Origin: Paramoeba atlantica
Taxonomy: Eukaryota > Discosea
Assembly (NCBI GenBank): GCA_977017575.1
Contig: CDRNVI010000187.1
Location: 49,704 to 113,703 of the forward strand
Direction: 5' to 3'
DNA length: 64,000 nt
A model generated the notes under the pieces. The model was not told the DNA's origin. It ran no database searches and saw nothing but the letters and a program-made list of their open reading frames with translations. Shown here in pieces: positions 32,340 to 45,235 of the stretch. The number at the start of each line of letters is the position of its first letter. Positions within the stretch are counted from its first letter, which is position 1. The translations under genes were made by a program, and so were the position numbers.

Positions 32340-35300
32340 AGAGATTTTTATTCAAAATAGATGGTTGTAAGAGAAAGAAATAGAAAGAAAAAAAGAGAGA
32401 AAAAAAGAAAAAGAAAAAGAAAAAAAGAGAAGAAAAGAGAGAAAAGAAAAAGAAAAAGAGAATAGAAGAGAGAAAAAAAAAGAAAAAAAAAGAAAAAAAA
32501 TTAAATTGTTACCTTCTTTGGAATGAAGAGGAGTATTGTGTATTGTGCACAGAATTATTGAAATAAAAACTGAATCTTTTTGAAGATTAAAAAGATATTT
32601 CACAAATCCTAGGAATAAAATGAAAAAGAGAATTTAAGTGAAAAAAAAAGAAAAAGAAAGAAAGAAAAGAAAGGGAGAAAGAGAGAGTATTGGAGAGAAA
32701 AAGGAGAAGAAAAGAAAAAAAAAGAGAAAAAAAGAGAAAGAAAAAGAAAAAAAGAAAAAAGAAAAAAAAGAAAAGAAAGAAAAACCAATAATCAATTAAT
32801 GTGAAGAGAACACACACATACACAGAGAGAGAGAGAGAGAAAAAGAGCATCAAATTTAAGGTGAGTAGGGAAGGATTAATGATTCACTTAAATAAAAAGT
32901 ATTTAAAAAAAAAAAGAAAAAAGAAAAAAAAAAAAAAAGAAGAGAAAGAAAAAAAAAACCTTTCTATATTATTGTCTTTTTTGTGTTCAAGAAAGTTGAA
33001 AAAGAAAAAACTCACAAAAATACCATATTATCATATTCAATGAAAGTAAATTAAAAAGGAAAAAAAAAAAAAAAGAAAAGAAAAGAAGAAAAGAAAAAAA
33101 GAAGAAAAAAGAAGAAAAAAGAAGAAAGAAGAAAGAGAAAAAGAGAAAAAAGAAAGAGAAAGAGAGAAAGAGAAAGATGAGAGAAAGAAAAGACCTTCAT
33201 AAATATTGCATTTCAGAACTATAAGCACATTCATACTTTTTGCACTAAAAAAAAATTAATTTCCAAATTCAAATCTAAGAAAGAGAAAGAGAGAAAAAGA
33301 AGAAAGAAAGAAAAAGAGAAGAGAGAGAGAAAGAGAGAAAGAGAGAGAAAAAAAAAAGAGAAAAGAAAAAGAAAAAAAAAAGAGAGAAGGAGGAAAAGAG
33401 AAGAGAGAAAGAAAGAGAGAGGAAGAAGAAAGAGAGAAAGAAAGAGAAAGTTAAAAAAAACCTTGTTGTAATACTATGATGATATCTTTTTCCTCTGATT
33501 TTATTAATCAGAATCTATTTTATTTTTTTATTATTGACTGAAAGAAAAAGAGAATAAGAAAAGAAAAAAGAAGAGAAGAGAAAAGAGAGAAGAAAAGAAA
33601 AGAAAAGAGAAGAGAGAGAGAAAAAAAAGAGCAAGAAAGAGAGAAGAGAATAAAAAAAGAACAGAAAAAGAGAAGAGAGAAAAGAACTATTGCTTTTTTA
33701 ACTTGAAAAGACCAATTCTTATGCTTCAAAACAGAAGATAAGGGTTTAGGGTGGTTCATACACATTCTAAAAGAAAATTATTATTATTATTTATTATTTT
33801 AAAGAGAAAAGAAAGAGAGGAGAGAGAGGGGAGAGAGGGGAGAGGGGAGAGGGAGAGAGGGAGAGAGGAGAAAGAGGAGGAAGAAGAGAGAAAGAGGAGA
33901 GGAAGAAGAGAAAGAAAGAGAAAAAAAAAGAACTAAGAGAGTCACTTCTCCACCAAAAACAATTCCCACCTTAGTTAACATTCTCTTTGTTGCATATACA
34001 TCTGGAGAAAAAGAAAAGAGAGAGAAGAGATTAGGGGAGAGGAGAGAAAGGGAAAAAAAGAGAAAAGAGGATGAGAAAAATAATTCCTTGAGAAGAAAGA
34101 AAAGAGAAGAGAGAGAGAGAAGAGAAGAGAAGAGAAGAGAAGAGAGAGATAAGAAGAAAAAGAGAAGAGAAATAGAGAGAACAAAGAAGAGAAGAGAAGA
34201 GAAGAGGAAAGGAGAGACTTTGTAAACATTAATTAATTTTAATTCATTTGAGATTTGAACAACCCATATTTCCTCTGTACCATATAAGTCTAATAAAAAT
34301 GAAAGAGAAGAGAAAAAAGAGAAGAGAGAAAAAAGAAGAAAAAGAAAGAAAAGAGAAAATTTATTAATTTAAACATACACACTCAAGAAAATAAAAAATC
34401 AAGAGAGAGAAAGGAAGAGAAAAGAGAAAAAGAAAGAAGAAAGAAAAAGAAGAAAGAAGAAAGAAGAAAGAGAAAGAAGAAAAAAAAAGAAAAAAGAAAA
34501 AAGAGAAAGAGAGAGAGAAAGAGAAAAGACCTTCATAAATATTGCATTTCAGAATCATAAACACATTCATACTTCTTGCAAGAGACACCAAAAAAGATTG
34601 ATTTCCAAATTCAAATCTGAGAAAGAGAGAGGGAGAGAGAGAGAGAAAGAAGAATGAAAAAAAAAGAGAAGAAAGAGAGAAAGGGAGAAAGAGAGAGAAA
34701 GAAAAAGAAGAGAAAGAAGAAAAGAGAAAAGAGAGAAAAGAGAGAAGAGAGAAGAAGAAAAGAACTAAGATTATTTTTGGTAGAGAAAGAAAAAGAGAAA
34801 GAAAGAGAAAGAGAGAAGAGAGAGAGAAAAAAGAAAAAACCAAAAAAAAAGAGAACAAAAATAGAGTCCAATTTAAAAGTAAGGAGTAATGAATCAAACA
34901 AAAATTTAAAAAAAAAGAAATTGAAAGAAGAGAAAATAAAAAAAAATGAGAAAAAACCAAAGAAAACATTTTTCTTTTTGTTCAGTGGGACAAAAAATAT
35001 TAAAAAACAAAAATAAAAATAAAAAAAAAGGAAAGGAGAGGAGAAGAGAGGAGAGGAGAGGAGAGGAGAGGAGAGAAGAGGAGAGGAGAGGAGAGGAGAG
35101 GAGAGAAGAAAAAAAAAACAGAGAAAGAAAAGAGAGAAAAAAAACCTTTTAATTTTTCAGAAATATATTTTTCTCAGTTTTATGTGCATGAAAGAAAGAA
35201 AGAGAGAGAGAAAAAGAAAAATAAAAATAGAAAAAGAAAAAAAAGAAAAGAAAAAAACCTTTTCTCTATGGAGAGAAGAAAATTAAATTATTGAATCATT

Positions 35301-36790
35301 TCATCAGTTTCATTTTCTATTTTATCAAATAAAATATTTTAAAGAATGAAGAGTGGAAAGAGAAGAGAAGAGAAGAGAAAAGAAAGAGAGAGAGAGAGAG
35401 AGAAGAGAGAATGAAAAAAGAGAAAAGAACAAAGAATAAAGAAAGAAAATGAAAAGAAAAAAAAAAAGAAAAAGAAAAGAGAAAAGAGAAAAGAAGGGAA
35501 AGAGAGGGAAAGAGAAAAGAAAAGAGGAAAGAAGTGAGAAGACAAGAGAGAAAGAAGAGAAGAAAAGAGAGAAGAGAAGGAGAGAAGGAGAGAAGAGAAG
35601 AGAAGAGAAGAGAAAAAAAAGAGAAAAGAAAACCATTGCTTTTTTAACTTGAAAAGACCAATCCTTATGCTCCAAAACATAAGATAAGGGTTTTGAGTGG
35701 TTCATACACATTCTATAAGAAAATTATTATTATTTATTTATTATTTTAGAAAAAGAAGAGAGAGAAGAAAGAGGAAGAAGAGGAGAGAAAGAGGAGAAAG
35801 AAAGAGAAGAGGGGAAAAGAAAAAAAGAACCAAAAGAGTTATTTCTTAAAAAAAAACAATCCTCACCTCAGTTAACACTCCTTTTTGTTGCATACACATC
35901 TAAAGAAAAAAAAAAGAGAGAGAAAAGATTAGGGGGGAGAGGAGAGAAAGAGAAAAAAAGAGAAAAGAGGATGAAAAAAATAATTCCTTGAAGAGAATAA
36001 GAAGAGAAAAGAGAGAGAGAAGAGAGAGAGAGAAGAGAAGAGAAGAGAAAAGAAGAAAAAGAGAGGAGAAAGGGAGAAAGGAGAGGAGAGGAGAAGAGAA
36101 GGGAAGAGAAGAGAAGAGAAATCCTAGAAACATAACCCTTTTGATATTACCAGTAACATTTATTGATAAATAAGAACTTCTCTCATATGTGTATATATGC
36201 TTTCTAAGAAAGGAAGAAGAAGAAAAAGAGAAAAAAAGAAGAGAAAAGAAGAAAAAGGATATTTTAGTCAATCAAAAGGGAAGAAAAACAGAGAAAAAAA
36301 AAGAAAAAGAAAAAGAAAAAGAGGAGAAACTTTGGAAACAATTAATTTTAATTCATTTGAAATTTGAACCACCCAAAAATATTCCTCTGTACCAAAGAAG
36401 GTTAATTAATAAGAATGAAAAAGAATAGAGAGAAAAGAGAAAAGAGAAAAGAGAAGAAAAAGAAAGAGAAGAGAAAACTTATTCATTTAAACACACACAC
36501 ACTCAAGGAAATATATGTATTTTAGAGAGAAAGAGAGAGAGAGAGGAAAGAAAAAAAATTGAGAAAAACCTCAAAGGAGAGGAGGAGTGATGAAAAAAAG
36601 GAGGTGAACACTCTTGAATGTTCAATTAGAGAGGAAATTTCTTTTTTTTGTGTTTTCCTGTGTATTGAGAAGAAAGAAAATGAGAGGAGAAAGCAGAGAA
36701 AAGAAAAGAAAAAGAAAAGAGAGAGGAAGAAAGAGAAACCAGAAACAAGAACAGAAAATACATATCAATCAGTACAAAAAGAACTTTTAA
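32340..36790 (-). CDS. Unrecognised intron-rich subtelomeric gene(s), internal copy
   Basis: The plus strand looks like GA low complexity, but conserved islands of 60-110 bases stand out. On the minus strand most start after a polypyrimidine tract plus AG and end near GT. Exon types: D, FEFGNQSFLVSLARSMNVF (about 34,625-34,540; degraded copy 33,285-33,195); C, CMNHPKPLSSVLKHKNWSF (33,765-33,690) and CMNHSKPLSYVLEHKDWSF (35,712-35,637); A, VYATKRMLTKVGIVFGGEVT (about 34,003-33,940; again 35,905-35,845); B, EEYFWVVQISNELKLIVSK (36,390-36,325) and EEIWVVQISNELKLINVYK (34,285-34,220). Differences are mainly synonymous or conservative and indels keep frame, so these were or are coding. The exon cassette occurs twice here. 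Start, stop and full splice pattern are not resolved; at least one exon copy is degraded. Function unknown. Confidence 0.55.
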
Positions 36791-36800
36791 TTTTTGTTTG

Positions 36801-37898
36801 TTCTGTATTTTAAAAAGAAAGAAAATGAGAAAGAACAAAGAAAGAAGAAAAGAGGAGAGAAATTTGAGGGAGAGAAAACAGGGGAGAAAATAGAGAGAAA
36901 GAGAGAGAGAGAAACCAGAGAAAGAGGGAGGAGAGAAAGCAAAAAAGAAATTGGAGGAGAAATCAACAAGAAGAGAGCTCATTCAATGATGTTATTTGTT
37001 CTGTATTTTGAAAGAAAAAATAAGAAAAAAAAAAAGAGAAAAAAGAGAGAGAGAGAGAGAGGAAAAAAGAAAAAAATAATTCAAAAAATTGAACCTAAAA
37101 AAGAGTCATTAAACATCATTGTATTTTTCTTTCCACTTTACTGAAACAAAAAATATAATTTAATAAGAGAGAGAGGATGAGACAAGAAAAAAAAGAAAGG
37201 GAAAAGAAAGAGAGAAAAACCAGAAGAGAGGGTTTCAAGGGGGGAGAGGAGGAAAACAAACAACAAAAAATAAAAATCAGTGAAGAAATCAACAGCAAAG
37301 AAAACTCAGTGAGGAAATCAAAAACTAAATCAGCAGCAGCAGAAAATGAAACTAAAATAATAAAAATTGAAAGAAAAGGAAGGAAAAAGAAGTGTGGTTA
37401 GAAAAGAAAAACCAAAACTGAAAAATTTATTTTTCTTTTTATAAACTAAACTAACAAACAAACAACCAAATTGAAAAACTTGAAAACTTGAAAGAGAGAA
37501 AAGAGAAAGAAAAAGAGAGAAATAAAATAAAACCCTTTTCTGTGAATTAATTCATTTTAGAATTTGGTAAGAGAAGTTTTAAAACAAAAAAAGTGTTTTA
37601 AAGATAATTTTCTCCATTATGTAAAATTCATCTGAAAATATCAAAAGAAAAATGAGAACTCAGTGAGGGAGAGGAAAGAAAAAAATACAAAAAATGAAGT
37701 TTTAGGTTTGTTCTTTGTGAATTGTATTTTTTTTTGAGAAAAAAGAAAGGAAAAATAAAGAAAAAGAGAGAAAGAAAGAAAAAAAAAAACTAAAATAACA
37801 AAAATTAAAAGAGAAATTCCAAGAGAAATCAACACAAGAAAAATTGGTAGAATACAATTATTGTTCTGTGTTTTGTGTTTTGAGAAAAATGAAAAAAA

Positions 37899-37939
<41 letters not shown>

Positions 37940-40900
37940 ACTAAAAAATTGAGGGAGAAACTAAAGAAAGAAATCAAAAAAAAAGAAACTTGAAAAAAGA
38001 AAGAAGGTTGCAAAGTGGTGAAAAAGAGGACATGAAAAAAAATCACATTGTAGTGTTTTGACTGATGAAAAAAAGAACACACCCCCCCACACATGGTGTT
38101 GTGTGCATGCAACTTTGAACTTATTCTTTGTTCTGAGAAAAAAAAAAAGAAAATGAGAATAAAATAATAAAAAAAAAAGAGAAAAAAAAAAGAAAGAAAA
38201 GAAAGAAAGATAAACACACACACACCAGAGAGAGAAGAATCAGTAGAAGAATTGGCAGAAAAACATTGCAGAGGAATTGACAGAGAAAAAAGATGAACAA
38301 CTTGGCAGGGGAATTGGTGGAGAAATATTACAGAGAAACTGGTAAACAAATTGATAGAGGAACCAGCAGAGAAATAATTGGCAGAGAGATTGGGATTGAT
38401 GAAGGAATCAAAAAATCTTTTTATTTTTATTCAGTGGAACAAAATATCAAAAAAAGAGAAAGAGAAAGAGAAAGAGAAAGAGAAAGAGAAAAAGAAAGAG
38501 AAAGAGAAAAGAAAGAGAGAGAGAGAAAGAAACCAGAGAGAGGGAGCAAGCAAAGAAATATTGAAGAGGAATTCCAAAAGAAATCAACAGGAAAATATTG
38601 TGGAGAAATTAACAAGGGAAATTGGAAATAAATCAGAAGAGAGAGAAGAGAAGAGAGAAGTGAGGAAATATTTGTAACAAAAAAAAATAAAAAGAAAGAA
38701 AGAGAAAACCTTTTTTGAAATAATAAAAGAATTTGAGGTGACAGATCAATAGAACAAATAGTAAGTCCAAAAAAAAAAAGCGATTCATAGATACAGTAGT
38801 GTTATGTGTATGTGCAAAATATTGAATCTTTGTTCTTTGCTTTATGTTCTGAAAAAGAGAGAGAAGAGAAAGGGGAAAGGAAAAAAGAGAGAAAAGAAAA
38901 AGAGAATGGAAAGAGAGAAAAGAAGAAAAAAAAAAAAGAAAGGGAAAGGAAAGAATGAAAAATTAATGAAAGAATAAAAGTGAAAGAAAGATCAAGGATG
39001 GGATTGGGGGGGGGAGAGAAAAAAGAAAGAAATAAACAACACTCACTGTTGGAGTGGCAGTGAAAAAAAAAGGAATAAATAAAAAAGAACTAAAAAAAAA
39101 TCATGTTTTGTTGTTTTGGTAGCTAAAAAAAAATGTGATGTGTGAAAAGAAAAAAGAAAAGGAAAAAATAAAGAAAAAGAGGAGAGAAAGAAAACCAGAA
39201 AGAAAGCAAAGAAAGATTGCAGAGGAATTAACAGAAGAATCAATGGAGGAACCAGCAGAGAAAGAAACTCAATCTGGAGTAAAGAAAAAAGGTGAACAAA
39301 TCAGTGGAGAAATTGGCAGAGAAATATTGCAGAGAAATTGGTGAACAAATTGGCAGAGGAACCAGCAGAGAAATAATTGGCAGAGGGATTGGTGAAGAAA
39401 TTAGAAAATCTTTTTATTTCTGTTCAGTGGAACAAAATATCAGAGAAAGAGAAAGAAAAAGAGAAAGAGAGAGGGAGCAAGCAAAGAAATATTAAGAAAC
39501 AATCAGTCAAGATTTTAGTGAACAAATTGGCAAGGGAATTGATGGAGAAATATTGCAGAGAAATTAATAAAAGAAAGAAAGGAAAAAAGACAACCTCTTT
39601 AATAAAGAAAAAAAGAAAGAAAGGGAACCTGAAAAAAGGAAGAAAAAAACAAAAAATGAGTAACACACACTGTTGGAGTGGCAGTGAAAAAAAAAGGAAT
39701 AAATAAAAAAAAACTAAAAAAAATTGTGTTTTGTTGTTTTGGTGATTAAAAAAAAATGTGATGTGTGAAAAGAAAAGAAAAGGAAAAAATAAAGAGAGAG
39801 AAAGAGAGAAAGAAACCAAAGAGGAAGCAGAGAGATATTGCAGAGGAACTGGCAGAGGAATTGGCAGGTATCAGCAAAGAAAGAAAATCAGATCTGGAAA
39901 TAGAGGAATTGGTGGAGAAATATTGCAGAGAAATTGGTGAACAAATTGGTAGAAACATCAGCAGAGAAAATGATAGAGAAATTGGTGAAGAATTACAGTA
40001 GAAATATAAGAGGAGAAATCAATGGGGTAGGAAGGAGGGAAATGGAGGAAAAACCAAGGAAAAAACAGAAGAGAAAAACAAAAAAGAAATATCAGAAGAG
40101 AAAAGAAAGAAAACCCCAGAAAAAGAAAGTACATTTGAGGTGGACACATGTTGAAGTTGATTTTTGTTCTGTAAATTTTGAGAAAAAAGAAAAGGAGAAA
40201 AAAGAAAAAAAAAAAAAGAAAAAAGGAAAAAAAAAAGAGAGAAAGAATAAGAGAGAGAAAGAAAGACCAAAGAAGGTAAGGAGAAATCAGTGGGAAAATA
40301 TCTAGTAGGAAAATCAGTTGAGAAACCAGCTGAGAAATTGGGAAAAAAATCAGTGTGGAGAAACCAAAAAAGAAAACTTGGATTAAAAATTGGAGGACCA
40401 ATAAATATGAGAGGAAAAAACCTGAAGGAAAAAGCAGAGGAAAAATATTGAATTCATTTTTCTTTTTCATCTTCCTCTTCTTCTTGTATGTTGTGGTGTG
40501 ATGTAGTACAGAAGTTGTTGTTGTTGTTGTAGTATTGATTTGTTGGTGTGGTGTGATAATAATTTTCAAAAAAAGAGAGAAAAGAAAGAAAAAAAAAGAA
40601 AAAAAAAAGAAAAAGAAAGAAAAAGAAAGAAAAAGAAAGAAAAAGAAAGAAAAAGAAAGAAAAAGAAAGAAAAATAAAGAAAAATAAAAAAAAAGGAAAT
40701 TTATTTTTGAAAAAAATTAAAAAATGAAAATAAAAAAAAAACCAAAAAATGTTCAAATACACACGAAAAAATGAATAAAAGAGTTGAACACACACAAACA
40801 TCAATTAACAAAACTAATTTCATCCAAATTTTCTTTTTTTTGTGGGGAGGGTTCAGGGAGTTATTGATAAAATGTCTCTCTTCCATTTGTCAATCATAAG

Positions 40901-41090
40901 AACACATATAATAAATGTGTTGCTCTCCTCAAATATTTTTTTGTGCAAAACCTTTAAAATGAAACAAAAAATGAAAAAATCAGTGTTTGGGAAGATTCAT
41001 ATTGAGGTAATTATATGTTTTCAAGAAATAAACATAATATAGAAAAAAATAGTTTTTTTTTAAGAAAGATAAATAATAAAAGAAATTTAA
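36801..41090. other. GA-rich region with short imperfect repeats
   Basis: The purine-rich plus strand continues from the duplicated block. A motif like GAAATTGGCAGAGGAACCAG recurs in clusters (about 38,240-38,410, 38,560-38,640, 39,210-39,400, 39,520-39,570, 39,835-39,990, 40,270-40,350). Two related segments carry CACACTGTTGGAGTGGCAGTG (39,043 and 39,665). Other islands may be further exons of the minus-strand family, but no model can be drawn. (AGAAA)n fills 40,570-40,690. Confidence 0.45.
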
Positions 41091-41139
41091 AAAAAAAAAA
41101 AACCTCTTTGAAAGGGGTTCAAGAGAAGAAGAATTTTCT

Positions 41140-41755
41140 TATTCCTCTTCATCCTCCTCCTCTTCTTCTTCAATAATGTCATCATCATCATCATTGTCAT
41201 TCTCTTCTTCCTCCTTTTCTTCTTCAATAATATCATCATCATCATCACTGTTATTGTCTTCTTTTTCATTATTCTCATTGTCAAAATCATCATTATCTTC
41301 TTCATCTTTAAGGCAGCTTCCTTTTTGTTGAGAAAATCGTCGGGAAACTCCAGAGTTTAGTTGCCTCATTCTTTTTTGATTTTTTTCTTCACCATGATCA
41401 TTATTGTAGATTTCCCAAAAAACATTAACTTTATGATTCTAAACGGTTTCTGCAACAAATTGAATATATTTGCTCCCTTCTTTTTTTCACATAGTTTGAG
41501 ACTTTTGAACAGCATGAGTTGTTTTCATATGCCAGATTAATATTGATGTCAAATAAAGAGACAATGGCCCATTTTCACCTGGAATTGATTTCTCAAATTT
41601 TTGACTTGCGATGTAGAAATTGTTATAAAAGGATCAATCACTAAGTTGATAACCATTAGCAGTCAAAAAGAGACCAATAAAAGAGTCATCCCAAGATTGA
41701 AGTTCAGACTTGCAAGTGGAAGAGCAAAGAGTGGAATGCTGAAAAAAAAAGAAAA

Positions 41756-41786
<31 letters not shown>

Positions 41787-44700
41787 AGGGGAGAAGAAAA
41801 AGAGAAGAAAAAGAGAAAAAAAAGAGAAAAAAAGAGAATAATTAGTATGTTTTTATTTGTTGTTTTTGAATTAAAAGAAGGAAGAGAAAGAAAATCCACC
41901 TCTCCAGAAAAAAAAAAAAAGAAGAAAAAGAAGAAAAAAAAACAAAACAAAAAAAAATACTCTGCAAAGATATTTGAGAAAGCGAAGTTTCATCAAAAGA
42001 GGGCGAAGACATTCAATATAGTAATCAAAAACAAAAGAAAGGCAATTAGAATACTCTAAAACAGTATCCATAGGTCGAAGTGAAGTTTTTTCTGGAAAAA
42101 CACAAAAAATTCCCCAAAAAAATCCAACTTTTCAAAAATTCTCAATGGTGAGAGAGACAAAAACTTCTTTTCTAAGAAAGAAGAAGAAAAAAAAATAAGG
42201 AGAAATAGGAAAGAAAATGAGAAAATGAGAAAAGAGAAAAGAGAAAGAAAAGGAGAGAAAAAATAAAGGTTTTAATAAAATAAAAAAATAAAAAAAATCC
42301 ATTACTGAAAGAGATGGACTAAAAAGAAGAGAAGAGGAGATTAAGGAGGGGGAGAGAGGGAGAGAGAGAGGGATAGGGGGGAGAGGAGAGAAAGAGAAAA
42401 AAGAGAAAAGAGAGAGAGAAGGAAAAACAAAAAAAAATTATGTACCATGGACCTCCGATATTTCCAATACTCAATAACAAAATACAAAGTTGAAGATAAT
42501 TTTTGATCAGGTTTTTGCAAGTTGAATTAAATGAAATCTGTATTGTTCATTTCTTTCCATATTCAATTGGAAAAAGATTAAAAAATAAAATAAAAAGAGG
42601 AGGAAGAAGGGGGAATGATTAAAGATGGAAAATTAAAGAGAAAAAATAAGAGAAAAAAAGAAAAGAACTTTGAGCTTTTGAATTCGGGATTGAATTTCTG
42701 AGGTGAACTAAACATTAGCAGCCGCTATTTCTTCGTTCATTTCAGTTTGAAGTTTCTTTGCATTGGTTAATAATTGAAAAACCAATTGTTCACAATTTTT
42801 GATTGTTAAAGACTAACAGACAACACACACACACACACCAAAGAAAACAAAAAGAAAAGTAAAAAAATATTAATTTTTGATGAGAGAGAGTTTAAAATTA
42901 AAAAAAAGAAATAATTTACAACAAAAAAAAAAAGAGAAAAGAATTCAAAAGAAAAAATATATTAATGAATCAGAGAAAAGGAGAGAGAGAGAGAGAAAAA
43001 AGAAAAAACTTTGTTGTTTTGGAGTTGGGATTGGAATGACTTGGCTCCTCTCTTTCATTCAAGATCCTGAACAGATCTTCGAGGTCTTGATGCTCCAATA
43101 GAAAAGGATGTACCATAAATCATAGCATTACAATTTGAAAGAAACCATTGATTTGTTTTCCTTTTTCAGAAATATAGAAAATTAAATAAAAAAAATTGGG
43201 TTTAGAAAACATTTGAAACAAAAATTAAGAGAGAAGAGAGTTAAAGAGAAGAGAGAGAGAGAGAGAGAGAGGGAGAAGAAAGTTTGTTATATTTTTGTAA
43301 CAAAAAAAAAAAAAAATACCAAATCCAATTTGCCAGTCTTTGGAAAGTGAGCCCATAAGAGGAAATAGTTTTTTTCTTTAAAAACAATGACAGAGTCTTT
43401 AAGAAAAAGGCTAATAATTTCTTGGAACAAAATATTAACCACCCTAAACCCCCAATCACAAAATATGAGAGAGAGAGAGAGAGAGAGAAGAAAAAAATGA
43501 AATGAGAGGAAAAATGAAAGAAAAATGAAAAAAAAATGAAAAATAAAAAAAACAAAAACCACAAGAAGAAAGAGATATCTTCAACTTGTCAAAAATATGA
43601 ACAACAAAACGGAAATACTGCTGAATATGAGAAAGTGGCCCACTAACAACAAGGATAACTTAAGTAGGAATTTTTTGTTTTCTCTTTTTATAATTTTTTT
43701 TTTCAATTTCAAATAATTTGTTCGAAAAATATTTCTCAAAAATTTCAATAAGAAAAAGAGGAAAACCATGTTGGAAAAAAGACCAAAAGAGATCCTAAAC
43801 CACTGCCCACACAACCACAACACAACCACAACACAACCACAATACAACCACAATATACACACAAAAAAAAAAAACAATTAATCAATAAAAATAAAAAAGA
43901 AAAGAAAAGAGAGAGAGAGAGGAGAGGTTGGGTTTTTTGAGAGAACAAAACAAAGAAAAACAAACAGTTTCTTCTTGTGAAGGGAATTTTGATGGTTCAA
44001 ATCTGTGAGCCAACTGGTCAGATAAGTCAAAAGGAAATACAGGGCAGCATTGATCTTTAAAATCATTTGAATCTTGCATTTTCCTTATCCAAGGAGGATA
44101 ATTCCCATGAGGAAAGGCTTCTTTCGTTTTACTGTTTGCAAGACTGGCAAATCTAAAACCCAAAATAAATAAAATTAAACCAAGTTGGTTGGTAATAAAG
44201 AAAAAAAGAAAAAAAACAAAAAAAAAAAAAACATACTTTGCTCCATTGATTGGACAATTTGAAGAGCCTTCTTGAGACAAAGAAGGAACAAAATGACCCC
44301 ATTGTTGAAGAGAACATCCATAGTGTGATGGTGGTCCTCTTTCTTGATCAACATAAAATCCAAGAACCCAATATAAGATTTTCTTATCCTGTCGATGTTT
44401 CTTGGGATACTTTTTTATCCTCTCAGAATAAGATTCGATCGGAAATGAAACAGAAGAAGAAGGTTGTGGTTTTGGGTTTGAATTTAAATTTGCAGCAGTG
44501 GCAACATCAGGTATTGAATCAAAAATGGAGTTGTCATCATCACCATCAACCTCATCATCATTATCAGCAAAATCAAGATCAGAATTTTCCTTATCATCCA
44601 AATTAGAATCAGAATCAAAATCAAAATCATTACCCAAATCAGAATCATTGTCACTACTATGATAATAATCACTAGAGTCACCACTTTCATCATAACCATC

Positions 44701-44874
44701 TGACACAACCACAACATGCTCAGCAGCACTTTGATCAAAATAGGAATTATTAGAAGAAGAAGAAGAAGAAGTATCCACAGCAATACAAGAAGAAGGATTG
44801 TCACTACTCAAGTCCTCATCAGAAGAAGAAGCATCATCAGAGTCATCATTATCACTACAAAAAGAAGCATTCAT
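41140..44874 (-). pseudogene. Acidic Ser/Asp-rich nuclear-type gene of unknown family, apparently decayed
   Basis: An ATG at 44,874 opens about 215 residues: an acidic low-complexity head (MNASFCSDNDDSDDASSSDE, FDFDSDSNLDDKENSDLDF), then a compositionally normal part (RQDKKILYWVLGFYVDQERG, LQQWGHFVPSLSQEGSSNCP). Further minus-strand exon-like segments follow: ASLANSKTKEAFPHGNYPPW (about 44,140), VVNILFQEIISLFLKDSVIV (43,440), EQLVFQLLTNAKKLQTEMNE (42,780), NYLQLCILLLSIGNIGGPWY (42,480), MDTVLEYSNCLSFVFDYYIE (42,071), SQKFEKSIPGENGPLSLYLT (41,600). It ends in an acidic tail (41,369-41,140). The segments are clearly protein-like, yet several are crossed by in-frame stops that no simple intron removes, so I read a decayed gene or DNA-transposon gene. 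No family is recognised. Confidence 0.45.
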
Positions 44875-45017
44875 CTTTTTCTTCCAATGATATTATTGTT
44901 GTTGCCCACCACCACCACCATTTTTACCATTTTGAACTTTCGGGAATGTTTCTAGAGAGTTGGATGGAGAGTAGAGAGAAGTTTTTGTAAGAAAAGAAAG
45001 ATTTCTTTTTTCAATAT

Positions 45018-45050
45018 GGGTTTGGGGTTTGGGGTTTGGGGTTTTAAGAA
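45018..45050 (+). repeat. Telomere-like GGGTTTGGGGTTTGGGG tract
   Basis: Four G-runs of three to four in phase (GGGTTTGGGGTTTGGGGTTTGGGG) differ from the TTTAGGG telomere unit by A to G. It could fold into a G-quadruplex. It lies about 150 bp upstream of the ATG of the acidic gene on the other strand. Confidence 0.6.
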
Positions 45051-45235
45051 GAGAATAAAAAAAAAAGAAAAACAAAAAGAATTCAAGAAGACAAAAAAAA
45101 TTTAAAAATAAATTAATGTTTAATAAAACAAAATTAAAAATAAAAAATTTAAAAAAACAAACTTTTTTTTTGCTTATCCTTAGAGGGAGGGAGAAATGAC
45201 AAAATAGTTGTGGGTTGCTTCAACTTTAAGAGATT

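Larger units (their letters stand above)
30974..36800. repeat. Subtelomeric segmental duplication, internal copy
   Basis: It is collinear with 48,477-54,591 in direct orientation. Both begin at TTAGGGTTTAGGCTGTAG, then share a T-rich stretch, a poly-T run, the degenerate coding zone and the intron-rich gene. The internal copy holds about 1 kb (32,930-33,830) that the distal one lacks, and lacks about 0.9 kb that the distal one has near 52,400-53,300. Unique stretches are roughly 90-95% alike by eye. Confidence 0.85.

Noticed and set aside
41140-44874. Reassigned stop codons in the host nuclear code
   Set aside because: The kinase, TSG101-like, TraB and PLAC8 genes have no in-frame stops over more than 2,000 codons and end at ordinary TAA or TGA.
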